Of a stretch of DNA of 64,000 bases, positions 46,069 through 54,953 are shown piece by piece. How positions within the stretch are numbered: the first letter of the stretch is position 1; every line of letters begins with the position of its first letter. The stretch covers positions 62,001 through 126,000 of the forward strand of contig CAVQYJ010000004.1 of the NCBI GenBank assembly GCA_963718145.1, written 5' to 3'. The position numbers and the translations under genes were made by a program. The DNA comes from UBA7672 sp963718145 (GTDB taxonomy: Bacteria > Pseudomonadota > Alphaproteobacteria > Caulobacterales > Hyphomonadaceae). The notes under the pieces were generated by a model that was not told the DNA's origin, did not search any database, and worked only from the letters and a program-made list of their open reading frames with translations.

Positions 46069-46484
46069 TGAAATCGCTTGAAACGCTTCTGAAGGTTGCA
46101 CAGCGGCGCATGGACGAACTCGGCGTCGAGGCGGCGCGAATCGGAACCGAGATGGCAGCCATGCGAGCCAGGGGCTCGGCGCTTGCGGCGCGCGAGGATA
46201 ACGAGATCCGGCTTGCCGCGGGCAATGTGGAGTTGGCTTCGCTGCTGCCGGCGTATCGTTTGCGGGTGAAGTGGCAGCGGGACCAGATCGGGGTCGAGGT
46301 GGCCAAGGCGGAGTCGACGCTCGCCGAAATCCGTGAGCGGCTGACCGCAGCCTACCAGGAGAAATCCAGGTTCCAGCACCTGATCGAACAGGAAGCGATC
46401 CGGAAGGCGACCGAGCGCGCTGCGAAAGAACAGGCGATGCTCGACGAAGTCGCGATCAACCGGGCCGGCGCCGTCGGGAAATAA
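46068..46484 (+). CDS. fliJ: FliJ export chaperone
   Basis: 138 residues, almost wholly alpha-helical coiled coil, Ala/Glu/Arg rich, starting MKSLETLLKVAQRRMDELG. The size, the heptad pattern and the overlap with fliI identify FliJ, whose sequence is otherwise poorly conserved. It forms the stalk of the FliI ring and escorts export chaperones. Confidence 0.85.
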   Translation: MKSLETLLKVAQRRMDELGVEAARIGTEMAAMRARGSALAAREDNEIRLAAGNVELASLLPAYRLRVKWQRDQIGVEVAKAESTLAEIRERLTAAYQEKSRFQHLIEQEAIRKATERAAKEQAMLDEVAINRAGAVGK

Positions 46485-46512
46485 TCAGGGTTTGCTTCAC
46501 GCGGCCCATAAT

Positions 46513-46719
46513 TCAGCGCGGCAGGCGTTCCGCTTCAATCGGATGGTCGATGGTCATCGGATCGCGCTTGCGCAGCTTGCGGATGACGAACGTCACGCCG
46601 CCGACGACCAGCAGCGCCATGAAAATCAGCCCGATCAGCTTGAACGCCGCGCCGATGGCGATGACGGTGATGAACCCCGCCGCGACGACAAACAGGAAGG
46701 CATACCCAAGCAATTTCAT
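46513..46719 (-). CDS. Small two-helix membrane protein
   Basis: 68 residues from the ATG at 46719. Two hydrophobic segments in tandem (KLLGYAFLFVVAAGFITVIA; FKLIGLIFMALLVVGGVTFV) with a basic, soluble end RKLRKRDP. No family recognised. Convergent with fliJ. Confidence 0.55.
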   Translation of the reverse strand: MKLLGYAFLFVVAAGFITVIAIGAAFKLIGLIFMALLVVGGVTFVIRKLRKRDPMTIDHPIEAERLPR

Positions 46720-46882
46720 CTGCAAATCCCGAGCATAAGGGGCGTTCTTCACCCAATGCCTGAGGGGCGGCCGGGTTCCGGACATGACGGTGCGATCTCG
46801 CAGGAAGCTGCGAGGCGGGTGGGTCTGCTGGGATGGAGGTGGAGCCAGGGAGGCGTGCGCGGGCGCAAACCCTGGAACAGGC

Positions 46883-47381
46883 TCAAAGAGACGCGGTGTC
46901 GTGCGTCTGGCCCCCGGGGATGCGACCCGGATGCGGGAACGGGAAGGGAGCGGACGCCAGCGCCGCAATGGGGCTGCGAGGCGCCCGCACGATCCGCGCT
47001 GCATGCCGGCGGACATGGCGCTTGGGGTCCGACCAGAAGCGGGTGAGCGACGCGATGCGCCTGTGGAGCGCTTCAGCTGAGCCTGGCGGCGCCCAGAGCA
47101 GGTCAGGCGGCGGGTCCGTGACGAGGATCGACGGCAGGTCGAGCGCCTCGCCCGCAAGAGGCCTCCGCGCCTTCAACCCTGACGACCAGCATCGGCCATT
47201 CGGCTTCCTGCAGGGCGTCGATCTCCTTCCGCCGCTCTCCAGGCGGACGGCCGGTGCGGCGGACAGCCTTGAGCTGCCGGGTCTGGACGGCGAAGAGCTG
47301 GCAGATCACATGGAAGAGAATAAGCGGCAGCATCCAGAGCTGGGTCCAGCCTGGTTCGCGAATAGGGTGGGGTTGTTGCAT
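46883..47381 (-). pseudogene. Unrecognised protein, interrupted by one frameshift
   Basis: Two minus-strand frames with strong GC3 bias join when one base near 47150 is removed: ILFHVICQLFAVQTRQLKAV ... EAEWPMLVVRVEG, then EALDLPSILVTDPPPDLLWA and ASLTRFWSDPKRHVRRHA to the stop at 46883. The start is unsure (ATG 47381 or 47333). No family recognised; the mix of hydrophobic start and Arg-rich end suggests a small cytosolic protein. It follows flhG on the same strand. The rest of 46720-47505 shows no other gene. Confidence 0.4.
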
Positions 47382-47505
47382 CTCCCACCGCACACAACGC
47401 CGGTGGTTTTTGCCGCTACCTGAAGCCCGCCCAAACCGCACCGTAAACGCGCTCGGCCCCGCTCCTGACGGGAGCGAGACCGAGGCTGGTGTTCGGGGAA
47501 GCCTT

Positions 47506-48348
47506 TTAGGCCGACTTCGCTTCGGTGACGCCTTCGGCGCCGCCGCGGATGAGGGCTTCGGCGATCTGGTGGGCGTCGAGGGCGGCTTGCGCCTGCGGAT
47601 CGATGCTCACAATGGTCTTCTGCTGGCGGATCGCCTCGCGCACCTTGAGGTCGCGCAGGATGATGCCGGCAAGCGGCGGGCGGAAGCCGAGGAAGGTCTG
47701 GCTTGCGCGAGCCAGCGCCTCGTATGTGCGGCGGCCTGCAACGCGGGTGTCCGCCATGTTGACGGCGATCCACGGTTGCACGCTGGGCGCATATCCACGC
47801 AGAACCTTGATGAACGCATAGGCGTCCGTCATCGAGGTCGGCTCATCGTTCGCCACGATCAGGCAGCGGTCGCACGCCCGTGCGAGGCGCATGACGTTGT
47901 CTTCGATTCCGGCGCCGAGGTCGACGATGACCTGGTCATACTGCAGGGCCAGCGCCGTGAGGGCCGCCGCGAGGCGTGAGGCTTCTTCCGCCGGCAGGCC
48001 GGCAAGCGCGCCCGATCCAGAGCGGCCGGGAAGAACGTCGAAACCGATTTCGGATCCGGCCCCGCCATTCACCTTGCAGACCGCGTCCTCGAGTTCGACC
48101 CAGCCCGCGATCACCGCGGCGAGGTCGGTCTCCGGCGCGATGCCGAGCTGGACGTCGACATTGGCGAGGCCAAGGTCGCCGTCAACAAGAAGCGTGCGCC
48201 GGCCCATCTTCGCAAAGCAGGCGGCGAGAGTCGTGGAAAGCCAGGTCTTGCCGACGCCGCCTTTTCCGGAGGCGACAGCAATCACGGATGCAGGCGCCAC
48301 CCGCGAACGGGGCCCCTTGCTTTCAGGTTTTCTCAACGCGAAAGTCAT
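47506..48348 (-). CDS. flhG: FlhG (FleN) MinD-like flagellar number ATPase
   Basis: 280 residues. Deviant Walker A motif ASGKGGVGKTWLST (about 27-40), switch I-type DGDLGLANVDVQLG and YDQVIVDLGAGIE, as in the MinD/ParA group. The C-terminal amphipathic helix for membrane binding is likely in the final residues but is not clear. FlhG with FlhF sets number and position of flagella. ATG 48348 overlaps the flhF stop. Confidence 0.9.
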   Translation of the reverse strand: MTFALRKPESKGPRSRVAPASVIAVASGKGGVGKTWLSTTLAACFAKMGRRTLLVDGDLGLANVDVQLGIAPETDLAAVIAGWVELEDAVCKVNGGAGSEIGFDVLPGRSGSGALAGLPAEEASRLAAALTALALQYDQVIVDLGAGIEDNVMRLARACDRCLIVANDEPTSMTDAYAFIKVLRGYAPSVQPWIAVNMADTRVAGRRTYEALARASQTFLGFRPPLAGIILRDLKVREAIRQQKTIVSIDPQAQAALDAHQIAEALIRGGAEGVTEAKSA

Positions 48349-49319
48349 CACGCGGCTCCTTTGAGCAGTTCCGTCTCGGGAGACCCGGCCATCAGCAGCT
48401 GGGCTATGCGACTCGCCGAAGCGGGAACTAGTCCGCCACGTACACTAGGCGTCAAACCTAGTTGAGCGATGCTTAACCGCGACGAAGAAATTGCTGCAAT
48501 CGCTCCTCCGCGGCGCCTTACCGCATCAAGCCTGGTCAGGATCACGCGGCGCACGCCCACCTGGGCGAAGGCGCGGGCATTGTCCTCCAGATCCATCGGA
48601 TTTCCATCGGCCGCAAGCACCAGCACAGGCTCCACATTCATGCGTGAAATCAGGTCACTGCAGCGTCTCATGTCGTCCGCATCGCAAGGATTGAAAGGGG
48701 GGCCGTCAATCACCAGTTTCTGCCCTCGATCGTCCGCATCCTTCAGCAGACGGATCAAATGGTCGGGCGAGATGGAACTGGTTACCGAGACCTTAAGCAT
48801 TAAGGCAGCGAGCCGGGCCGTCTGCCCGGAGAAATCAAAATCAGCGGCGACGGCCTCCAGCGGATGTTTCGCGTCCGAGAGATAATTCGCGATCTTGGCC
48901 GCCGCCGTCGTCTTGCCCGAGCCATGCGGCCCGATGAGGAAGTAGGATTTCTGCGGCTGCGGATTCAGCGGGTTGAACGTCAGCACGCCCTCCAGCGCCG
49001 CCGACAGGGAGCCGAGCTGTTCCAGTCCTGCGCCGAGGCGGCCGCCGGCTTCTGCGACCATGTGCACGAAGCCGTCCGGCGCACCATGCCAGCGCAGGGA
49101 CGAGGAGAGCTGCGACCGCGTCTCGTCGAACATCGGACGCACCTCGGCGAATTTCGGCGCCGCGAACTTGTGGCCGAACGAACGCTCGATTGCGGCGCGG
49201 ATCTCGACGCGCCCATCCTCGTCGCGCGTCGAGAGGATGACGGCGTCGGGCCCCATCTCGGCGCGGACCATGTCCATCGCCTCCTCGACCGTTCGTCCGA
49301 CGAACATCTTCATTTTCAT
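48348..49319 (-). CDS. flhF: FlhF SRP-type GTPase
   Basis: 323 residues. Short N-terminal part MKMKMFVGRTVEEAMDMVRAE-like, typical of FlhF, then the NG domain with P-loop LIGPHGSGKTTAAAKIANYL near 130-150 and the late LTRLDAVRRRGGAI motif. It is shorter than many FlhF proteins and the G4 motif reads TRLD instead of TKLD. It targets the flagellar base to the pole. Lies between flhA and flhG in the usual order. Confidence 0.9.
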   Translation of the reverse strand: MKMKMFVGRTVEEAMDMVRAEMGPDAVILSTRDEDGRVEIRAAIERSFGHKFAAPKFAEVRPMFDETRSQLSSSLRWHGAPDGFVHMVAEAGGRLGAGLEQLGSLSAALEGVLTFNPLNPQPQKSYFLIGPHGSGKTTAAAKIANYLSDAKHPLEAVAADFDFSGQTARLAALMLKVSVTSSISPDHLIRLLKDADDRGQKLVIDGPPFNPCDADDMRRCSDLISRMNVEPVLVLAADGNPMDLEDNARAFAQVGVRRVILTRLDAVRRRGGAIAAISSSRLSIAQLGLTPSVRGGLVPASASRIAQLLMAGSPETELLKGAA

Positions 49320-49331
49320 CGGGGTGCTCCT

Positions 49332-51443
49332 TTACACAGCGCCGGCTGAACGCAGCCGGGCTTTGGGGTGGATCTCGTTCTGCGACATCACGATGGTCTG
49401 CGGGCGGAAGCGTTCGACCAGCGAGCGCACATAGGGACGCACGGCGCCCGAGGTGAGCAGCACTGGTGAATCGCCCATCTGCGCCGCACGCTCGAATGCG
49501 CCGCGCAGGTCGGCGACGAACTGGTGCAGGCGCGAGGGTTCAAGCGCGAGCTGGCGGTCCGCGCCCGCTCCAATGAGGGATTCCGCAAACGCCTGTTCCC
49601 AGTTCGGCGACAGGGCGACGACGGGCAGGGCGCCTGACGCATCGAGGTGCGAGTTGCAGAGCTGGCGGGCAAGGCGCGTGCGCACATGCTCGGTGACTGT
49701 CAGCAGGTCGGTGTTGGTCGAGCTCGCTTCCGCGACCGCTTCCAGAATAGTGCCGAAGTCGCGCACCGAAATGCGCTCGCGCAGCAGGTTCTGCAGCACG
49801 CGCTGGATGCCGGACACCGTGATCTGGCCGGGCGTGATATCGTCGACCAGCACTTTCTGCTTGGGCTGAAGGTCCTCGATGAGCTGTTTCACAGCGGCGA
49901 AAGTCAGAAGCTCCGCCATGTTCTCCTTCACCAGTTCGGTGAAGTGCGTGGTCAGCACGGTTGCCGCGTCGACAATGGTATAGCCGGAGAATGCGGCGGT
50001 CTCTTTCTGCGAGTCGTCGATCCACACGGCGGGCAGGCCGAACACCGGCTCCTGCACGCGCTCGCCGGCGATCTGCGGCGCGTTGCCGGAAGCGTCCATG
50101 GCGAGGTGCAGCTGCGGGCGCAGCTTGCCGCGGCCTGCGACAACTTCCTTGATGAGGATGCGGTAGTCTTCCGAGCCGAGCTCCAGATTGTCGATGATCC
50201 GCACTTGCGGCACGACGAAGCCGAACTCGCTGGCGACCTGGCGGCGCACCGCCTTGACCTGGTCGGTGAGCTTGCGGCCCGACGTCTCATTGATGAAGCC
50301 GAGCAGGCCGAAGCCGAGTTCGATCTTGAGATCGTCGACGGCGAGCGATTCCTGGATCGGCGCTTCCATGACGGGCTTCTTGCGCTGCACGTCGCGCGCT
50401 TCCTGTTCGACGGCGGCGGCGCGCTCCTTCTGGCCCCGGAAGGCGCGGTACGCGGCGTAGCCGGCGGCGGCTGCCAGCAACGCGAACGGAATCAGCGGCA
50501 TGCCAGGCAGGATGCCGGCGAACCCGGCGGCGACCGCGGCCATGGCGAGGCCCTGCGGGTTGGAGAAGAGCTGGTTGCCGATCGCCACGTCGGCGGCGCC
50601 TTCGACGCCGGCCTTCGAGACGAGCATGCCGGCCGCGACCGAGACGATCAGGGCGGGGATCTGCGACACGATGCCGTCACCGACGGTCAGGAGGGTGTAG
50701 GTGTTGGCGGCCTGTTCGAAGCTGATGCCTTCCTGCGCGACGCCGATGATCATGCCGCCGATGATGTTGATGAACGTGATCATGATGCCGGCCATGGCGT
50801 CGCCGCGCACGAACTTGCTCGCGCCGTCCATGGCCCCGAAGAAATTGCTCTCGCCTTCGAGTTCCTTGCGGCGGCGGCGCGCCTCGTCCTCGTTGATGAT
50901 GCCGGAGGACAGGTCGGCGTCGATGGCCATCTGCTTGCCGGGCATGGCGTCGAGGGTGAACCGCGCTGCGACTTCGGCGATGCGGCCCGAGCCCTTGGTG
51001 ATGACGACGAAGTTGACGATCACCAGGATGATGAAGACGACGACGCCGATGACGAAATTGCCCTGCATCACAAAGCCGCCGAAGGCCTTGATGATGTTGC
51101 CGGCGGCGTCGTCGCCCTGGTGCCCGTGCGCGAGGATCAGGCGCGTGGTCGCGATATTGAGCGCGAGGCGGAGCAGGGTGGCGAGCAGGAGGATGGTCGG
51201 GAAGGCCGAGAATTCCAGCGGCTTCCGGATCAGCAGCGCCGTCATCAGGATGAGGACGGAGAGCGTGATCGAGATTGCCAGGAGGAAGTCGAGCAGGAAG
51301 GCCGGGATCGGGATGATCAGCATGATCACCAGCGCCATCACGCCGACGCCGAGCGCATATTCGCCCCGGGCGAACATCTTGGTGATCGAGTTCCAGTCGA
51401 ACCCGCCGCCGCCGCCGAACGAAACTGTACCTGCCTGCGCCAT
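49332..51443 (-). CDS. flhA: FlhA flagellar export gate protein
   Basis: 703 residues, full length. About eight membrane helices in the first 330 residues, with the FHIPEP-type segment GKQMAIDADLSSGIINEDEA and FFGAMDGASKFVRGDAMAGI. The C-terminal cytosolic domain holds the docking platform for substrates. FlhA is the core of the flagellar type III export gate. It sits 3 bases after flbD and 12 before flhF. Confidence 0.96.
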   Translation of the reverse strand: MAQAGTVSFGGGGGFDWNSITKMFARGEYALGVGVMALVIMLIIPIPAFLLDFLLAISITLSVLILMTALLIRKPLEFSAFPTILLLATLLRLALNIATTRLILAHGHQGDDAAGNIIKAFGGFVMQGNFVIGVVVFIILVIVNFVVITKGSGRIAEVAARFTLDAMPGKQMAIDADLSSGIINEDEARRRRKELEGESNFFGAMDGASKFVRGDAMAGIMITFINIIGGMIIGVAQEGISFEQAANTYTLLTVGDGIVSQIPALIVSVAAGMLVSKAGVEGAADVAIGNQLFSNPQGLAMAAVAAGFAGILPGMPLIPFALLAAAAGYAAYRAFRGQKERAAAVEQEARDVQRKKPVMEAPIQESLAVDDLKIELGFGLLGFINETSGRKLTDQVKAVRRQVASEFGFVVPQVRIIDNLELGSEDYRILIKEVVAGRGKLRPQLHLAMDASGNAPQIAGERVQEPVFGLPAVWIDDSQKETAAFSGYTIVDAATVLTTHFTELVKENMAELLTFAAVKQLIEDLQPKQKVLVDDITPGQITVSGIQRVLQNLLRERISVRDFGTILEAVAEASSTNTDLLTVTEHVRTRLARQLCNSHLDASGALPVVALSPNWEQAFAESLIGAGADRQLALEPSRLHQFVADLRGAFERAAQMGDSPVLLTSGAVRPYVRSLVERFRPQTIVMSQNEIHPKARLRSAGAV

Positions 51444-51446
51444 GGG

Positions 51447-52820
51447 TTAGCCGGCCGCCCGGGTTTCGCCTGGCTGGGCGATCGGGACGCCGGCGTCGGA
51501 ATAGGCGCGCAGCTTGTTGCGCAGCGTGCGGATCGAGATGCCGAGGATGTTGGCCGCATGGGTGCGGTTGCCCAGGCAGTGGTCAAGCGTCGAGAGGATC
51601 AGGTCCTGCTCGACTTCCGCCACGGTCTGGCCGATGCGCAGGGCGGCGCCGTTGATCGCGCTCTCGGCGACGTTGAGCGCGCGCTCGGCGGCGGCATCGA
51701 TCGCGTTCACCGGCACCGGACGTCCATCCGGCGTGCGCAGGTCGTCGACATCGATCACGTCGCCTTGCGCCAGGATCACCGCGCGGTGCATGGCGTTCTC
51801 GAGCTCGCGCACATTGCCCTGCCAGGCCGCCGACAGGATGCGTTCGCGCGCGGCGTCCGAAAGCTTGCGCGGGTTGAGGCCGTTGGCTTTCGAATACTTG
51901 TCGATGAAGTAGTCGGCGAGGGCGACGACATCGTTCGGCCGCTCGCGCAGCGGCGGGATATGCAGGTTCAGCACATTCAGGCGGTAGAGAAGGTCCTTCC
52001 GGAAGTCGCCGCGCATTACCGCTTCCTGGAGGATGCGGTTGGACGTGGCGATGATGCGGATATCAATTGATACGGGCTTGGCGCCGCCGACGCGGTCGAT
52101 CTCGCGTTCCTGGATCGCACGCAGCAGCTTGGCCTGCAGGCGCACGTCCATCTCGGAAATCTCGTCCAGCAGCAGCGTGCCGCCGTCCGCCTCCTCGAAC
52201 TTGCCGATCCGGCGCGCCACGGCGCCGGTGAACGCGCCCTTCTCGTGCCCGAACAGTTCGGACTCCAGCAGGTTTTCCGGGATCGCCGCACAGTTCACCG
52301 AAATGAACGGCTTGTCGGCGCGCTTCGATTTCTTGTGGACGTAACGCGCCATCACCTCCTTGCCGACGCCGCTCTCGCCCGTGATCAGGATCGAGGCGTC
52401 CGAGGGCGAGATCTGGTCGGCCAGCATGCGCAGGTCGAGCATCGCCTTGTCGGTGGCGATGAGGGGACGGTCATCGTCCGCGATCGCGGCGAGCACCGCA
52501 GCGATCAGTTCCGGGTCGGGCGGCAGGGGGATGAACTCCCGTGCGCCGTCGCGGATGGCTTTCGCGGCCGTGTTGGCGTCGGTGGCGACGCCGCAGGCGA
52601 CGACCGGGGCGACGATGCGCTCAGTCTTCATGGCGACAACGAGGCCCGAAATGTCCTCGTGCACGTCGATCATGACGATGTCTGCGCCGCGCCCGGTGCG
52701 CAGCAGCTCCATCGCGGCGTCCGCATTGGGCGCGTGCAGCACCTTCGCGCCCTTGTCGAAGGCCATCTTGGTTGCGGCCGATAGCTGGCCCGCGAGGTTT
52801 CCGATGATCAGAACACGCAT
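51447..52820 (-). CDS. flbD: FlbD sigma54-dependent flagellar activator
   Basis: 457 residues. Degenerate receiver (1-120) lacking the usual acidic pair (reads LIIGNLAG) but keeping Asp in VMIDVHED, as in FlbD proteins that act without phosphorylation. AAA+ domain (about 130-360) with Walker A GESGVGKEV, the sigma54 contact loop GAFTGAVA and Walker B GGTLLLDEISEM. C-terminal Fis-type helix-turn-helix (NRTHAANILGISIRTLRNKL). It activates sigma54 promoters of hook and filament genes; sigma54-like elements before fliK and flgK fit this. Confidence 0.95.
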   Translation of the reverse strand: MRVLIIGNLAGQLSAATKMAFDKGAKVLHAPNADAAMELLRTGRGADIVMIDVHEDISGLVVAMKTERIVAPVVACGVATDANTAAKAIRDGAREFIPLPPDPELIAAVLAAIADDDRPLIATDKAMLDLRMLADQISPSDASILITGESGVGKEVMARYVHKKSKRADKPFISVNCAAIPENLLESELFGHEKGAFTGAVARRIGKFEEADGGTLLLDEISEMDVRLQAKLLRAIQEREIDRVGGAKPVSIDIRIIATSNRILQEAVMRGDFRKDLLYRLNVLNLHIPPLRERPNDVVALADYFIDKYSKANGLNPRKLSDAARERILSAAWQGNVRELENAMHRAVILAQGDVIDVDDLRTPDGRPVPVNAIDAAAERALNVAESAINGAALRIGQTVAEVEQDLILSTLDHCLGNRTHAANILGISIRTLRNKLRAYSDAGVPIAQPGETRAAG

Positions 52821-52830
52821 GGCGATTTCC

Positions 52831-53184
52831 TTAGGCGTCCGAGTTCTTGATGATTTCCGTCATGGTCACGCCCAGCCGGTCATCGACGACGACGACCTCG
52901 CCACGCGCGACCAGGCGCGAATTGACGTAGATGTCGATGGCCTCGCCGACGCGCCGGTCGAGTTCGAGCACCGATCCGGGGCCGAGTTCGAGCAGGGCGG
53001 CGACTTCCATCGTCGTGCGTCCGATCACCGCCTGCACGGAGACCGGCACGTCGAACACGGGTTTCAGGTCAGCGGCGATCTTCTCGCGCATGTCCTCGGC
53101 CGGCGGCCCTCCGCCGCCATTGCCCTGCACCATGGGCGCGCCGCCCTGGGCAAGGTCCGGAAGATTGAGATCGCTGGAGCTCAT
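52831..53184 (-). CDS. fliN: FliN motor switch protein
   Basis: 117 residues. Glycine/proline-rich start, then the SpoA domain from about 45: DVPVSVQAVIGRTTMEVAAL, LELDRRVGEAIDIYVN and VARGEVVVVDDRLGVTM. Forms the lower C-ring. Between fliH (10 bases) and flbD (10 bases) in the fliF operon. Confidence 0.95.
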   Translation of the reverse strand: MSSSDLNLPDLAQGGAPMVQGNGGGGPPAEDMREKIAADLKPVFDVPVSVQAVIGRTTMEVAALLELGPGSVLELDRRVGEAIDIYVNSRLVARGEVVVVDDRLGVTMTEIIKNSDA

Positions 53185-53193
53185 GGGTGGTTC

Positions 53194-53823
53194 CTACGCG
53201 GCAGAGAAGAGTTCAAGTTGCGGTTCGACAGGATCGTTGAGCCGCGCGTTGACGATGGCGTCGATGCCAGCTTCGACCTGGTCGCGGGTGAAGCCGACCG
53301 AACCTTCGGCCCACTCCACGCGCCAGTCTCCTGGCCTGGCCGCGGGATCGGCGATGAAGGCGATGTTGGCCGCTTGGCCGTTGCGTCGCAGGTGCTCGAG
53401 ACGCCGCTCCACTTCAGGAATAGCCTCGGGCTGCAGGCTGACGGTGACGACCGGATTGTTCTTGAGCTGGCGCACCGCCTCGTTGATCGCCGTGGCTGCG
53501 GCCTCGGCGCCGGCCTTGTCGAGCGCGTCACCCGCGATCTTCTTGGCGGCGATCAGCGCGAGCTCGGCTGCTTCGCGGCGCAGCGTCTGTGCAAGCTGGG
53601 CGAGCTGGGCAGACACCGGTGCGAGATGCGCGACGATGCGATCGACGGAGGCAAAGCCCTTCACTTCTGCTGCCTGTCGCGCCCGAGCCTCGCCATCGGC
53701 CAGCGCCTTCGCCGCGAGCTGGTCAGCCTCCTCGCGCGAGACAAACTTGCGCGCAGGACCGCCAAGCACGTCGCCGCTGGGCGTGAATTCCGTTTCGAAG
53801 GAGAAGGGCTGGGCGTTTTGCAT
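53194..53823 (-). CDS. fliH: FliH/FlbE export ATPase regulator
   Basis: 209 residues. Ala/Glu-rich helical N-terminal half (SREEADQLAAKALADGEARA), then an alpha/beta C-terminal domain (NPVVTVSLQPEAIPEVERRL). Position between fliG and fliN matches flbE of the Caulobacter fliF operon, the FliH equivalent that holds FliI and localises the cluster. Sequence alone is weakly conserved. Shares its start region with the fliG stop. Confidence 0.85.
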   Translation of the reverse strand: MQNAQPFSFETEFTPSGDVLGGPARKFVSREEADQLAAKALADGEARARQAAEVKGFASVDRIVAHLAPVSAQLAQLAQTLRREAAELALIAAKKIAGDALDKAGAEAAATAINEAVRQLKNNPVVTVSLQPEAIPEVERRLEHLRRNGQAANIAFIADPAARPGDWRVEWAEGSVGFTRDQVEAGIDAIVNARLNDPVEPQLELFSAA

Positions 53824-54953
53824 CAGTAGATCAGCTCGTCCTGGCCGCCGCCGTCGGCGAGCATGATCTCGCCGCGGTCGGCCAGCGCCTTCGCCACCGT
53901 CACCATTTCCTGCTGCGCCGCCTCCACGTCCTTGAGCTTGACCGGACCCATCGCCGACATTTCATCGCGCATGATCTTGGCGGCGCGCTCCGACATGTTC
54001 GACATGAAGAGATTCCGCATTTCCTCGTTGGCGCCCTTGAGGGCGAGTGCGAGCTTGGCCTTGTCGACGGAGCGGAGGAGCGTCTGCACCCCGCCCGGAT
54101 CGAGCTTGGAGAGATCCTCGAACACGAACATCAGCGACCGGATGCGGTCGGCCGAATCCTTGTTCTTCTCTTCCAGCAGCCCGATGAACCGCCCCTCTGT
54201 CTGGCGGTCGAAATTGTTGAAGATCGCGGCCATCTGCTCGTGGCTGTCGCGCTTCGACGTGCGCGCCAGGTTGGTCATGAACTCGACGCGCAGCGTGCTC
54301 TCGATCTTTTCGAGGATGTCGCGCTGCACCGGCTCCATGCGCAGCATGCGCTGGATCACTTCGAGCGCAAATTCTGGCGGCAGCGCGGTCAGCACCCGCG
54401 CAGCGTGCTCGCTCTTGATCTTGGAGAGGACGACGGAGACGGTCTGCGGATATTCGTTCTTCAGATAGTTCGCGAGCACCTGCTCGTTCACATTGCCCAG
54501 CTTGTCCCACATCGTGCGGCCGGCCGGGCCGCGCAGCTCTTCCATCAGCCCGTCGACCTTGTCGGTGGGCAGGAATTGCAGCAGCAGCTTGTGCGTCTGG
54601 TCATAGTTGCCGGTGACGGCGCCGGATCCCGAAAGGCGGTTGACGAAATCCTTGATCAGGAACTCGACCATTTCGGAACGCACCGGGCCGAGGTTGGACA
54701 TCGCCGAGGAAATCTCGCGCAGCTCTTCGTCGTCCAGCCGCGCCCACACGGGCTTAGCGTCCTCGCCAAGCGCCAGCAGCAGGATGGCGGCCTTCTCCGA
54801 GCCATGCAGGGCCTTGATTGCGGTGAGCGTCTCGTTGATGCGGCGGCTGGTGTCGTTGTGCGTGTCTTCGCGCGTGAGGCCGCTCGTCCCGGCTGGCGGA
54901 GCGGCGGGGGCCGGGGCGGCTTCCTGCTTATGGGCGATCGCGGCCTGGCTCAT
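53823..54953 (-). CDS. fliG: FliG motor switch protein
   Basis: 376 residues. An added Ala/Pro-rich head, then the FliG N domain (EKAAILLLALGEDAKPVWAR), the middle domain with YPQTVSVVLSKIKSEHAARV and the C-terminal torque domain with DPGGVQTLLRSVDKAKLALAL. Contacts FliF, FliM/N and the stator. Overlaps fliF by four bases. Confidence 0.96.
   Translation of the reverse strand: MSQAAIAHKQEAAPAPAAPPAGTSGLTREDTHNDTSRRINETLTAIKALHGSEKAAILLLALGEDAKPVWARLDDEELREISSAMSNLGPVRSEMVEFLIKDFVNRLSGSGAVTGNYDQTHKLLLQFLPTDKVDGLMEELRGPAGRTMWDKLGNVNEQVLANYLKNEYPQTVSVVLSKIKSEHAARVLTALPPEFALEVIQRMLRMEPVQRDILEKIESTLRVEFMTNLARTSKRDSHEQMAAIFNNFDRQTEGRFIGLLEEKNKDSADRIRSLMFVFEDLSKLDPGGVQTLLRSVDKAKLALALKGANEEMRNLFMSNMSERAAKIMRDEMSAMGPVKLKDVEAAQQEMVTVAKALADRGEIMLADGGGQDELIY

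Noticed and set aside
49647..52070. 807-codon plus-strand open frame opposite flhA and flbD
   Set aside because: Asp/Arg/Gly/Val-rich shadow translation spanning two genuine genes; no ribosome site and no recognisable motif.
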